A DNA stretch of 47,748 bases from Cohnella lupini (GCF_003386205.1 NZ_QRDY01000029.1:1-47748); one strand, 5' to 3'; counted from the stretch's first letter, positions 9,206 through 17,744 are shown. Program-made: numbers and translations. The notes: generated by a model from the sequence alone, not told the origin.

Positions 9206-9225
9206 CTGAGCTAACGCATATATTG
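9206..9225 (+). promoter_or_regulatory. Possible sporulation-type promoter element upstream of the glycosylation operon
   Basis: CTGAGCTAACGCATAT matches the block at 354-369 at 14 of 16 positions. CATATATTG is one base from the sigma-K -10 consensus CATANNNTA. It lies about 20 nt before the first gene of the glycosyltransferase operon. The -35 is not convincing, so the sigma factor is uncertain. Confidence 0.35.
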
Positions 9226-9241
9226 ATTGCGGGTGATGAGG

Positions 9242-10342
9242 ATGCGGAGCCATTCGGCGACTGTAAACAGAAATCGAGGCCGTAAAGACGGCTTTGCGAA
9301 CGGTTGGACGGACGGGTGGAGACTTGGGGCATGCAGAGGCATCGACGAGAATGTTAGGAGAAGCTACCCCCCTCGCAGCAAAGCTCGTATTCTTTATGTG
9401 CCGCAAGGCTTCGAAGCGATCGACCAGGGAGTCATTTCAGCCTTGCAAAGCGAGGTTACGGAAGTACGCGTATCGCCGGCGGCGGAAATGCAGATCCAGG
9501 CCGCGCAATATCGACCGGATGCGGTCATCGTGATGAATGGCTTACACGTCTTTCCGCCGGATCATCTGGAACAGATAGACGCGATTCGCCAGTCGGGAAT
9601 TCCGACGGTTATCTGGTTCGTGGACGATCCCTACGTCACCGACCATACCGTGACAATTGCTCCTCATTACGACTATGTTTTCACGCATGAGAAGTCTTGT
9701 ATTAGTCTCTATCAGTCTGTGGGATGCGCGAATGTGTTCCATCTGCCGCTAGCCGCGCATTTCGATATCTTCAAACCGATGGTTGTCCCCCAGCAATATC
9801 GCACCGATATTTGCTTTATCGGTATCGCATTCTGGAACAGGGTCGAATTGTTCGATCAGATCGCACCATTCCTCGAGGACAAGAAAGTATTGATCGGAGG
9901 CAAACTGTGGGACCGGATGAGCAACTTTTCGATGCTGTCGAAATTCGTTCACGACGGCTGGATCGATGTTCCGGAAACCGCCAAGTATTATAACGGCGCC
10001 AAGATCGTCATTAATCTCCATCGTACGACTGAAGCAGGCAAGGATAATTTAAACGGCATTAACTGGCCGGCGGAATCCGTTAATCCGCGCACGTTCGAGA
10101 TGGCCGCGTGCGGTGCCTTGCAGCTTACCGATTTGCGGAACGAGTTGCCGGAGCACTACAACATCGGAGCGGAAATCGGAGTATTCGGCAATGCGCAACA
10201 GCTTGTGCAACAACTGGATTACTATTTAACGCACGAAGAAGAGCGTCTGAGGGTTGCGGCGCGAGGCTATAACCGAACGAAAAGAGACCACACGTTCAAC
10301 GACCGAATCTGGAAGCTCTTGAGTTCTATCGGGCTTCAATAG
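9242..10342 (+). CDS. CgeB-like spore maturation glycosyltransferase 1
   Basis: About 366 residues. The start is placed at ATG 9242 because GGTGAT (the 3' part of the anti-SD match) lies just upstream; TTG 9227 and ATG 9236 are in-frame alternatives. Residues about 15-35 hold a Gly periodic motif (DGFANGWTDGWRLG) shared with the next gene and with the basic protein at 1391. The rest is a two-lobe GT-B fold of the CgeB/YkvP type: an N-terminal half with PTVIWFVDDPY, a DICFIGIAFWNRVELF linker and a C-terminal lobe with NPRTFEMAACGALQLTD. CgeB acts in late spore-surface maturation in Bacillus subtilis. The donor and acceptor sugars are unknown. It is first in an operon of sugar genes. Confidence 0.87.
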   Translation: MRSHSATVNRNRGRKDGFANGWTDGWRLGACRGIDENVRRSYPPRSKARILYVPQGFEAIDQGVISALQSEVTEVRVSPAAEMQIQAAQYRPDAVIVMNGLHVFPPDHLEQIDAIRQSGIPTVIWFVDDPYVTDHTVTIAPHYDYVFTHEKSCISLYQSVGCANVFHLPLAAHFDIFKPMVVPQQYRTDICFIGIAFWNRVELFDQIAPFLEDKKVLIGGKLWDRMSNFSMLSKFVHDGWIDVPETAKYYNGAKIVINLHRTTEAGKDNLNGINWPAESVNPRTFEMAACGALQLTDLRNELPEHYNIGAEIGVFGNAQQLVQQLDYYLTHEEERLRVAARGYNRTKRDHTFNDRIWKLLSSIGLQ

Positions 10343-10378
10343 TGAATGAGGGTTTGAAAAGCATAGGGGGAATGAAGG

Positions 10379-11500
10379 ATGGCGAGAGCGAACAATCGTT
10401 ATGCGGATAGCTTCAAGCCGGCATACCGTGCGGGTAGGGACGATGGTTATCCGCTAGGATGGGCGGACGGACATTGGCTAGGCAGATGCGAAGCCGTCAT
10501 CAGAGCGGCAACGCCCGTTCCTGTCAAACGCCCCATTCACGTTTTATACGTCACCTCAGGCAAGGGATATCCATATTCGCCGCTGGATAACGGAATCGTC
10601 GAAACGCTTAAAACCGTGGCGGACAGAGTTACTTTGGTCGTTCCCGACGAGGACGTCGTGAAGGTCGCCTCCAAAGTCAGACCCGATATGATGCTTGTGC
10701 TGGATGGCATGCATATGTCGGTCGACAAAGTTCAAGCGATTAACGAAATGGGCATCAGAACGGCGATCTGGTTTACGGACGATCCGTATTACACCGATAT
10801 AACCGCGGGTATTGCTACCCACTATTTCCACGTATTCACTCTTGAGAGCAATTGCGTCGCTTTTTATGCGGAACGGGGTTGTTCAAGGGTTTCCTATTTG
10901 CCGCTTGGCGTTTTCCCGGGTTCCTACCATCCGAGAAATACGCCTCATTCGATGCGCGGAGAGATTTGTTTCATAGGCACCGCCTATTGGAACCGGGTTG
11001 CTCTATTTAATCAGCTTATGCCGTTATTAGCCCATAGGCGACTGCATATTTCCGGTATGTGGTGGGATCGATTGAACGAATACGAGCAATGGAAGAGCTT
11101 GATCGACTTGGGCAAGTGGATGGAGCCGGATGAAACTTCCGAGAGGTACAACGCCAACAAAATCGTCATCAACTCACACCGGGCGCACGACGACGGAACC
11201 TTTAATCAGAACAAGGCCGAGATTACGGCCGTTTCTCCTAATCCAAGAACCTTCGAAATATCGGCTTCGGGTGCGCTGCAACTGACGGATTGGCGTGAAG
11301 ATCTGGCCCAATTTTATATCCCCGGGCAAGAGATCGCCACATATGACTCCCCCGAAGATCTGGCGGCGAAGATGGAGTACTACTTGGAACACGAGGAGGA
11401 ACGGCAAGAAATCGCGCTAAGAGGGCTGCGCAGGACGCTAAGGGATCACACGTACGTCTCCAGGCTGAATCAGCTCATGGATTTGACGATGAATGGTTAA
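10379..11500 (+). CDS. CgeB-like spore maturation glycosyltransferase 2
   Basis: A 373-residue paralogue of the upstream gene, with a GGGGGAATGAAGG ribosome region. The N-terminal motif DGYPLGWADGHWLG repeats the glycine-every-four pattern. Shared CgeB signatures follow in the same order: TAIWFTDDPYY, EICFIGTAYWNRVALF and NPRTFEISASGALQLTD. The NPRTFE...GALQLTD segment corresponds to the nucleotide-sugar-binding lobe of this GT-B family. The tandem pair probably arose by duplication and may add successive sugars to the same spore-surface acceptor. The intergenic gap is 36 nt, consistent with one operon. Confidence 0.87.
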   Translation: MARANNRYADSFKPAYRAGRDDGYPLGWADGHWLGRCEAVIRAATPVPVKRPIHVLYVTSGKGYPYSPLDNGIVETLKTVADRVTLVVPDEDVVKVASKVRPDMMLVLDGMHMSVDKVQAINEMGIRTAIWFTDDPYYTDITAGIATHYFHVFTLESNCVAFYAERGCSRVSYLPLGVFPGSYHPRNTPHSMRGEICFIGTAYWNRVALFNQLMPLLAHRRLHISGMWWDRLNEYEQWKSLIDLGKWMEPDETSERYNANKIVINSHRAHDDGTFNQNKAEITAVSPNPRTFEISASGALQLTDWREDLAQFYIPGQEIATYDSPEDLAAKMEYYLEHEEERQEIALRGLRRTLRDHTYVSRLNQLMDLTMNG

Positions 11501-11527
11501 TAGCCGCGCCGGGAAAGACATTCGATC

Positions 11528-11538
11528 CATACATTGTA
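11528..11538 (+). promoter_or_regulatory. CATACATTGTA: possible sigma-E/sigma-K -10 element
   Basis: CATACATT fits the sigma-E -10 consensus CATACANT and partly the sigma-K form. It lies in the only sizeable gap (about 95 nt) of the operon, ahead of the GT4 gene. No clear -35 is seen, so this is a weak candidate for internal sporulation control. Confidence 0.25.
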
Positions 11539-11596
11539 CAACTCGGCAAAAGGAGGCGACGGACTTACCGATGGGTAGAGACAGGTACGTTGTGTC

Positions 11597-13117
11597 ATGA
11601 ACGGAGTCGACGGGAAACCGAAGCTGATGTTCTTCTCGCATATTTGCAGTCCGGTGTTCGTCACGGGAGCGGAGAAGCTGCTCCTGCTCTTCGCTCGCGA
11701 GATGGTTCACCGGTTTCATTGCGTAATGGTCGTTCCCCAATCGGGAGCTATCGCCGAGAAGGCAAGATCGCTCGGGATACGGGTAATCGTCCTCGATATT
11801 CCGTTATGCATTTCGCTTTATACGGCGGCGCCGTCTTTCATTGACGAAATCGAAGAGCTGAAGAAGCATCCCTCATGGAGCCGGGTTCACGTATTGCTAG
11901 CCGAAGAGCGTCCAGATTACGTGCTCTCTAATACAAGCGTTCATCCTCTGCCGGCAATGGCGGCCAAATCCATGGGAATACCAACGATTTGGGCGTTAAT
12001 GGAAACGATCATGGATAGGCCGTCGCGCGGAGACGTTGTTTCGTTTATCTCTGGTCATAGCGACATCGTGATCGGAATCTCCCATACGACGCTCGAACCG
12101 ATTAGAACGTTAGCCCCAGCCGCCAAAACATTCATGCTTCCTCCTTATTTGATCAAGGAAGAGCTCCTCCCGAACAGCTGGGTGTATCACCGTTTCCGCC
12201 TTCGTCAGCAATACGGTTGGGGAGAGTACCACCGGGTGGCGGGTTATCTGGCAGCGACCATCTATGCGAACAAAGGTTTGGAGCAGTTCCTGAAAGCTAT
12301 GCTTCCTATCGTGGCAAGCGATGTTAAAACGCGGGCATTGGTTATAGGAAATTCCGCGGACGACGTCTACTACCGTCATTGCCAGAAGCTGGTTCAGCAA
12401 TCGGGGTACGGGGATCGTTTCCTCTTCCTGCCGTTCGCGGAACAAATCCAGCATGCCTATCCCGTCATGGATGTCGTCGTCGTACCTAGCCTTGTGGCGG
12501 AAGGTTTCGGAATGACTGCGCTGGAAGGTTTAGTATTCGGCAAGGGAGTCGTTGCGTTCGCCTCCGGCGGGCTTAACGAGATTCTAAGCGCTACGGGCAA
12601 CGAAGCGTATTTAGCCAACACCGGGGACGTGAACGGGCTTACCGAGCGCGTGAATATATTACTAAGCAACGAAGGCTTGTTGAGGGCGGTCGGAGAGCGC
12701 AATATGCAGACGTCTTTGCAAGTATTCGGCGTCGAAGCTTTCCGTTCTAGGCTGGATGATCTTATCGCGCAGCTTCCCAATTCTCAGGGGTTCCATCGGA
12801 CATCGCTGTGGAGGGGGAGCGGGCCAACCGTTTTCCTAATCGAGAACGGAGTTAAAAGACCGTTCGCATCGGAATTGTCTTTCAGGCAAAGAGGCTACTT
12901 GTTCAATGAGGTTACCGACGTGCCCGATGGAGATTTGCACCAGCTACCTTCGGGGCATTCAATCTTGGAATTGCAACCGGACGTTCCGCCGAAAGCGAGA
13001 AAACGAAAGAAACGATTGAAAAGGAAATCGAACAAGAGGCACCGGATCGGGAAGCGGCGCTTGCGTCCTTCTCGCATAAGGAAAGCGGGCAGAAAAGCAC
13101 ATCGCAGAAGAAGGTGA
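11597..13117 (+). CDS. GT4-family glycosyltransferase with KRP module and basic tail
   Basis: A 506-residue GT-B glycosyltransferase. Residues about 1-390 contain the N-terminal acceptor lobe and a GT4 donor-binding lobe with VVPSLVAEGFGMTALEGL, whose E-x7-E-like arrangement is typical of the family. Residues about 400-460 form an extra module (IENGVKRPFASELSFRQRG, ending LPSGHSI) that recurs three times in the GT2 enzyme at 17745-19130. The last 40 residues are almost pure Lys/Arg, resembling the basic protein at 1391. The ribosome site is weak. The gene runs into the UDP-sugar 2-epimerase gene with a 4-nt gap, so it is probably a spore-polysaccharide transferase held to its target by the tail. 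Confidence 0.85.
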   Translation: MNGVDGKPKLMFFSHICSPVFVTGAEKLLLLFAREMVHRFHCVMVVPQSGAIAEKARSLGIRVIVLDIPLCISLYTAAPSFIDEIEELKKHPSWSRVHVLLAEERPDYVLSNTSVHPLPAMAAKSMGIPTIWALMETIMDRPSRGDVVSFISGHSDIVIGISHTTLEPIRTLAPAAKTFMLPPYLIKEELLPNSWVYHRFRLRQQYGWGEYHRVAGYLAATIYANKGLEQFLKAMLPIVASDVKTRALVIGNSADDVYYRHCQKLVQQSGYGDRFLFLPFAEQIQHAYPVMDVVVVPSLVAEGFGMTALEGLVFGKGVVAFASGGLNEILSATGNEAYLANTGDVNGLTERVNILLSNEGLLRAVGERNMQTSLQVFGVEAFRSRLDDLIAQLPNSQGFHRTSLWRGSGPTVFLIENGVKRPFASELSFRQRGYLFNEVTDVPDGDLHQLPSGHSILELQPDVPPKARKRKKRLKRKSNKRHRIGKRRLRPSRIRKAGRKAHRRRR

Positions 13118-13121
13118 AGGC

Positions 13122-14213
13122 ATGCGCGTCGTGACGATTTTGGGAACTCGGCCGGAAATTATCCGCCTTAGCGTGTTAATAAACAAATTAGATCGACTAG
13201 CCGAACGGCACGTTCTCGTCCATACGGGGCAAAATTTCACTCCAAGCTTAAGCGCGGTATTCTTCGAGCAATTGGGACTTCGCGCGCCGGATTTACTGCT
13301 GGACGACCGCAAGGAAACGATCGGGGGACAGCTTTCGGTCATGTTCGGCGCAGTCGAGCAGCTACTCAGGAAGGAAGCTCCCGACCGCGTGCTCGTTCTA
13401 GGGGATACGAATAGCGCGTTATGCGCCATGGTCGCGGAGAGGATGGGCATTCCCGTCGTTCATATGGAAGCCGGCAATCGCTGTTTCGATCTTCGCGTTC
13501 CGGAAGAGAAGAACAGAAGGATCATCGATTCCGTTTCCACCTACAACCTTCCTTACACCGAGAACAGCAAGCAAAATCTCTTGCGGGAAGGCTTCCCGGT
13601 TCAACGCATATTCAAGTCCGGAAACCCGATATACGAAGTTCTGAGGTTTTATGATCGACAGATCGAAGATAGTACCGTTCTGGAACGGCTTGGCCTCTCG
13701 CCGCATCAATACTTGCTCGCGACGATTCACCGCGCGGAGAACGTCGACGATCCGGAAACACTGGGGGGCATTATGCTCGGCTTGAGCCGGACGGCAGCGG
13801 AACATCAGCTTCCGTTAATCTGCAGCCTGCATCCGCGCACGAGATCGAGATTGTCCGAAGAAGTCCGCCAATCGATCGATCCGTTAGTTACGTTTCATGA
13901 GCCGTTCGGCTTCTTCGACTTCGTCCGATTGGAGAAGAATGCCCGCTTGGCGTTAACCGACAGCGGCACCGTCCAAGAGGAATGCTGCATTTTCGGAGTG
14001 CCGACCGTAACCGTCCGTCATACGACGGAGAGACCGGAAACCGTGGATTGCGGTAGCAACGTGGTCGCGGGGCTTGATCCCGATGCGATCTTGAACGCGG
14101 CAAGAGTGATGATGTCTTTGAATGACGACTGGAACTGCCCCGAAGGGTATTTAGAACAAAACGTGTCCGACAAAGTGGCGAAATTTGTGCTTGGAGGGAA
14201 AAGGGATGTTTAA
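13122..14213 (+). CDS. UDP-N-acetylglucosamine 2-epimerase family (non-hydrolysing)
   Basis: A 363-residue WecB/CapG/FnlC-type GT-B-fold epimerase. It begins with TILGTRPEIIRLS, followed by HTGQNF, LVLGDTNSALCA, HMEAGNRCFD, TIHRAENVDD and the C-terminal TDSGTVQEECC segment, all hallmarks of the family; the length is normal. In the known L-FucNAc and L-QuiNAc pathways the 2-epimerase catalyses the last step after a 4,6-dehydratase/5-epimerase and a reductase. Both of those are encoded directly downstream, so this enzyme more likely completes a UDP-2-acetamido-2,6-dideoxy-L-hexose than UDP-ManNAc. It overlaps the next gene by 8 nt. Confidence 0.92.
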   Translation: MRVVTILGTRPEIIRLSVLINKLDRLAERHVLVHTGQNFTPSLSAVFFEQLGLRAPDLLLDDRKETIGGQLSVMFGAVEQLLRKEAPDRVLVLGDTNSALCAMVAERMGIPVVHMEAGNRCFDLRVPEEKNRRIIDSVSTYNLPYTENSKQNLLREGFPVQRIFKSGNPIYEVLRFYDRQIEDSTVLERLGLSPHQYLLATIHRAENVDDPETLGGIMLGLSRTAAEHQLPLICSLHPRTRSRLSEEVRQSIDPLVTFHEPFGFFDFVRLEKNARLALTDSGTVQEECCIFGVPTVTVRHTTERPETVDCGSNVVAGLDPDAILNAARVMMSLNDDWNCPEGYLEQNVSDKVAKFVLGGKRDV

Positions 14214-15189
14214 AGACAGGCGAATCCTGGTCACCGGAGGGACCGGTTCTTGGGGTTACGAATTAATTCGGCAGCTATTGCCGCTCGGTCCCGCGGAAGT
14301 GATCGTTTTCTCCCGTAACGAGTCGAGTCAGGTGGCGATGAACCGCGCTTTCGAAGATTCGCGGCTTAGCTTCTGCATTGGCGACGTCCGCGATCGCGAG
14401 GCGCTCTCGAAAGCTTGCAAAGGGGTCGACATCGTCTTCCATCTAGCGGCATTAAAGCACGTGCCGGTCTGCGAAGATCAACCTTACGAAGCTTTGAAAA
14501 CGAACGTAATAGGCACGCAGAACGTCATAGAAGCGGCCATTGAGAATAAAGTGGAGCGGGTCATCAATATTTCGACGGACAAGGCGGCGAATCCGTCCAA
14601 CTTCTACGGCATGACGAAAGCGATCGGGGAGAAATTGATCGTATACGCCAACCTTCTTCGCAGCGAAACGAAGTTCGTATGCGTCAGAGGCGGCAACGTG
14701 CTCGGAACGAATGGAAGCGTCGTTCACCTGTTCATGAACCAAATTCAGCACAAGAACCAAGTAAGCCTAACCGACCGCGGCATGACCCGATTTTTCATGA
14801 CCCTTGAAGACGCAATACGTTTGCTGTTCAATGCGACGGTACAAAGCATTGGCGGTGAAATATTCGTCATGACGATGCCGACCTGCCGAATCGTGGATTT
14901 GGCGGAGGTGTTGATGGAGGCCATGGGCAAAAGCGTGGAAATGGTAGAAACGGGCATCCGGCCGGGAGAGAAAATTCACGAGATTCTGCTAACGGAATAC
15001 GAAAGCCTGAACACGATCGTTTACGACGATCAGTATCTGGTCATTCTTCCTACGTTGGATATACCTGGTTTGCGCGGACATTATGCTCCTTATCAGCAAG
15101 TAGATTTCGAAAGTTTCTCTTCCAGCCAATCTCTTATGGATAAAAAAGAAATCCGGGCAATGCTGGAACGCGGAGGTTTTCTGATATGA
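14206..15189 (+). CDS. UDP-GlcNAc 4,6-dehydratase (FnlA/CapE/WbjB-like)
   Basis: A 327-residue extended SDR enzyme of the polysaccharide biosynthesis CapD/CapE group. The start is ATG 14206 (GGAGGG 7 nt upstream), overlapping the preceding gene. It has the NAD-binding motif GGTGSWG, the LAALKHVPVCE segment, STDKAANPSNFYGMTK with the Tyr-x3-Lys catalytic pair, and RGGNVLGTNGSV. In the pathway it converts UDP-GlcNAc to a 4-keto-6-deoxy intermediate, with 5-epimerisation in the L-sugar branch. The next gene starts within its stop codon (ATGA), so the products are translationally coupled. Confidence 0.88.
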   Translation: MFKDRRILVTGGTGSWGYELIRQLLPLGPAEVIVFSRNESSQVAMNRAFEDSRLSFCIGDVRDREALSKACKGVDIVFHLAALKHVPVCEDQPYEALKTNVIGTQNVIEAAIENKVERVINISTDKAANPSNFYGMTKAIGEKLIVYANLLRSETKFVCVRGGNVLGTNGSVVHLFMNQIQHKNQVSLTDRGMTRFFMTLEDAIRLLFNATVQSIGGEIFVMTMPTCRIVDLAEVLMEAMGKSVEMVETGIRPGEKIHEILLTEYESLNTIVYDDQYLVILPTLDIPGLRGHYAPYQQVDFESFSSSQSLMDKKEIRAMLERGGFLI

Positions 15190-16046
15190 GAATCGTCCTG
15201 CTTGGCGGAAACGGAATGGCCGGCCATATGTTAGCCTCCTACTTGAAGCGAAGCACGGAGCATGAGATTACGGTTACGGTAAGGCCCCGTTCTATTCCGG
15301 CACGAACCGAGAAGGCGCTTGAAGGCCTTCAGGTTCGGGAGCTGGATGTCCGTTCATTCGAAGATGTAAGAGAGTTGATCGAGCAAACGAAGCCCGAGCT
15401 TATCCTGAATGCGGTAGGCATTCTGAATATGCATGCGGAAGATCACCCTCTCGATGCCTTCAGAGTGAATGGACTGCTTCCGCATTGGCTTCGCTATTGG
15501 GGAGATCGAGTAGGAGCGAGGCTCTTTCATATTAGCTCCGATTGCGTATTCTCCGGCAGTCGAGGTAAGTATTCCGAAGAAGACATGCCGGACGGAACTA
15601 CGGTTTACGCGAGAAGCAAGGCCATGGGGGAAATACGCGATCCAAGGCATGTTACGATTCGCACGTCTATCATCGGACCGGATAGCAATCCCTCGGGCAT
15701 CGGCTTGATGAAATGGTTTCTTGCGCAAGAAGGCGAAATCAGAGGTTATCGGAAGGTGTTATGGAACGGAGTAACGACGTTGGAACTGGCCAAAGCGGTC
15801 GCATGGCTGATCGATCATCCCGAAACGGGAGGTTTGGTTCATCTCACGGCTGCCGAGATGGTTTCCAAGCATGACCTGCTATTGCTGATGCGCGATCAAT
15901 TCGACAAGAGGAACGTGACGATCGTTCCGGAAGAAGAACCGGTAATCGATCGTACGCTAATCGTCGGCAGGTTAGACTTCGGCTATCGGTCGCTTCGCTA
16001 TCCCGAGATGCTCTCCCAGATGCACCAGTGGATGAACGCGTTATGA
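15186..16046 (+). CDS. RmlD-like SDR reductase (4-keto-6-deoxy sugar reductase)
   Basis: A 286-residue short-chain dehydrogenase with the N-terminal LLGGNGMAGHM nucleotide-binding motif, NAVGILN, SSDCVFSG and the Tyr-x3-Lys pair in TVYARSK, as in dTDP-4-dehydrorhamnose reductases. Coupled to the upstream dehydratase by an ATGA overlap. It lacks the C-terminal cupin domain of the bifunctional CapF/WbjC enzymes and so resembles the monofunctional RmlD-type reductase of UDP-L-QuiNAc/L-RhaNAc pathways. The exact product (L-FucNAc or L-QuiNAc type) cannot be fixed from sequence alone. Confidence 0.84.
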   Translation: MRIVLLGGNGMAGHMLASYLKRSTEHEITVTVRPRSIPARTEKALEGLQVRELDVRSFEDVRELIEQTKPELILNAVGILNMHAEDHPLDAFRVNGLLPHWLRYWGDRVGARLFHISSDCVFSGSRGKYSEEDMPDGTTVYARSKAMGEIRDPRHVTIRTSIIGPDSNPSGIGLMKWFLAQEGEIRGYRKVLWNGVTTLELAKAVAWLIDHPETGGLVHLTAAEMVSKHDLLLLMRDQFDKRNVTIVPEEEPVIDRTLIVGRLDFGYRSLRYPEMLSQMHQWMNAL

Positions 16047-16978
16047 CCTCTCGCACAATACTTATTACCGGAGCGAACGGTTTTACGGGAGGGCATGCGT
16101 GCGATCGGTTCGCCGAAGCGGGATGGGAGGTAATTGCCCTCCTGTCGCCTCGTTCGACGGGTATCGCACCTCGCGGGTCGACGCATGCCGTAAGCTGCGA
16201 TCTTACGGACGCGGACGCGGTGTTGCGGCTGCTGAAGCGCTTGGAACCGGCGGCGATCCTGCATTTGGCCGGGCGGAACTCGGTGGATTATTCATGGAGA
16301 GAACCGGCTTCGACGCTGTCCGGAAATCTGCTGTCTACGGTTAACCTCTTAGAGGGATCGCGAGTTATCGGATCTAGCAGGTTACTGGTCGTCGGCACTT
16401 TACTTCGCTCGTCGACGGGGGAATTGTCCGATGCCGCTCATCCCTACGGCTTTAGCAAGACGCTTCAAGTCGAGGCGGCTAAAGCGTGGCATCGTTGGTA
16501 CGGCATATCCGCGATGATTGCCGAGCCGTCCAATCTCATCGGCCCGGGAGGCAACGCGGGACTATGCGGTAAGATCGCCCGTTGGGCGGTTGCGGCGGAG
16601 GAGTCGGGCGGCGATTTACAGCCCTTCAAGCTGTCTTCGCTGGAGGAATCCAGGGACTTTCTGGATGTTAGGGATGCGGTGGCCGGCTACGAGATCGTGC
16701 TTAACGAAGGTAAGCCGGGGGAAACTTACGCGCTTGAGTCCGGAACCTTCCGCACCTTGGGAGACGTCCGGAAGACATTCGATGAGGCGTCGCTCACCGC
16801 GCTTCCGTGGCTCGTGGGAAACGCCCCTCAACCGGCCTCGCCGCCGTCAAGAGATACTTCGGCGATTCGCGCGCTCGGCTGGAAGCCCGTCCGTTCCTTC
16901 CGGGAGTCGATCGAGGACGCGCTGGAAGATGAACGCGCGCGCAGGCTGAGGGAAAGGGGAGGATCCGCATTCGACTAG
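16043..16978 (+). CDS. NAD-dependent sugar epimerase/dehydratase (SDR)
   Basis: A 311-residue extended SDR. ATG 16043 overlaps the previous stop (ATGA); GTG 16028 is an in-frame alternative. The motif GANGFTGGH binds the dinucleotide; HLAGRNSVDYSW and HPYGFSK carry the SDR active site with Tyr-x3-Lys. The downstream ESRDFLDVRDAV segment is typical of GDP-mannose 4,6-dehydratase and GDP-4-keto-6-deoxymannose reductase relatives. Its substrate is unknown. In context it supplies a second activated deoxy sugar for the locus. Codon use is GC-rich like its neighbours. Confidence 0.82.
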   Translation: MTSRTILITGANGFTGGHACDRFAEAGWEVIALLSPRSTGIAPRGSTHAVSCDLTDADAVLRLLKRLEPAAILHLAGRNSVDYSWREPASTLSGNLLSTVNLLEGSRVIGSSRLLVVGTLLRSSTGELSDAAHPYGFSKTLQVEAAKAWHRWYGISAMIAEPSNLIGPGGNAGLCGKIARWAVAAEESGGDLQPFKLSSLEESRDFLDVRDAVAGYEIVLNEGKPGETYALESGTFRTLGDVRKTFDEASLTALPWLVGNAPQPASPPSRDTSAIRALGWKPVRSFRESIEDALEDERARRLRERGGSAFD

Positions 16979-17706
16979 ACTCGAACAGCAGACCGAGCGT
17001 TACGATCGTGATTCCGTTCTACAACGATCCATATATTCGGGAGGCTCTGGGGAGCGCGCTTGCGCAAACCTACGAGCCTATCGAAATTTTGGTCGTTAAT
17101 GACGGTTCGGACCGGGAGACGGAACACCTGCAGCAGTTCGACGGACGTATCAGCGTCTTGAACAAGCGAAACGGCGGAACGGCGAGTGCCTTAAATGCGG
17201 GCTTTCGGGGCGCAAGGGGGAAATACGTGGCTTGGCTAAGCTCGGATGATCGCTTCAGGCCGGATAAGATCGAGAAGCAATTACGGTTCATGAACGAAAG
17301 CGGATACTCGATCAGCCATACCGCTTTCTGGCGAATGAACGGTTACGGAGAAGTCGATAAGCAGCCGATAGCTCTGCACGATAGATCGATGCTCCATTTC
17401 TATCGTTCTTTGCTCGTCAGCAACACGGTTAACGGCTGCACGGTCATGATGACGCGAGCGCTCTTCGACCGCATGGGAGGATTCAACGAGTTGCTCCCGT
17501 TTACCCACGACTACGATCTATGGATGCGCATCGTACTATCCGGATTTCCGATCGGATACTTGAACGAGCCTCTAACGGAATACCGAATACATCCCGGAAT
17601 GGGGACGTTAAGGCATCAGAAGGAGATCCAGCAGGAAATCGCCAGTATACAGGAAATTTATTCGCAGCGGATGCAACATCTGCTATCGGCTCTTCAACCT
17701 AATTAA
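16969..17706 (+). CDS. GT2-family glycosyltransferase, probable ATT start
   Basis: A GT-A-fold inverting transferase with VIPFYNDPYI, the nucleotide-binding VVNDGSD, WLSSDDR (DxD-like) and the acceptor-side THDYDLWMRI. The first canonical start in frame, GTG 17008, would remove the first beta strand (SVTIVIPFYN). An ATT codon at 16969 lies 6 nt after a strong AAAGGGGAGG site and gives a full-length 245-residue enzyme that aligns with the GT2 at 20231-20956. I therefore place the start at ATT, a rare but known initiation codon. It overlaps the upstream gene by 10 nt and is the last gene of the operon. Confidence 0.8.
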   Translation: MRLDSNSRPSVTIVIPFYNDPYIREALGSALAQTYEPIEILVVNDGSDRETEHLQQFDGRISVLNKRNGGTASALNAGFRGARGKYVAWLSSDDRFRPDKIEKQLRFMNESGYSISHTAFWRMNGYGEVDKQPIALHDRSMLHFYRSLLVSNTVNGCTVMMTRALFDRMGGFNELLPFTHDYDLWMRIVLSGFPIGYLNEPLTEYRIHPGMGTLRHQKEIQQEIASIQEIYSQRMQHLLSALQPN

Positions 17707-17738
17707 AACGGTTGGCAGAAAATCTGCTCAACCGTTTT
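17705..17738. terminator. Bidirectional terminator between convergent sugar operons
   Basis: AAAACGGTTG pairs with CAACCGTTTT, with an inner GCAGA/TCTGC stem and an A3 loop. T and A runs flank both sides, so it can end the rightward operon and the convergent leftward operon. Confidence 0.88.
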
Positions 17739-17744
17739 TTTTCG

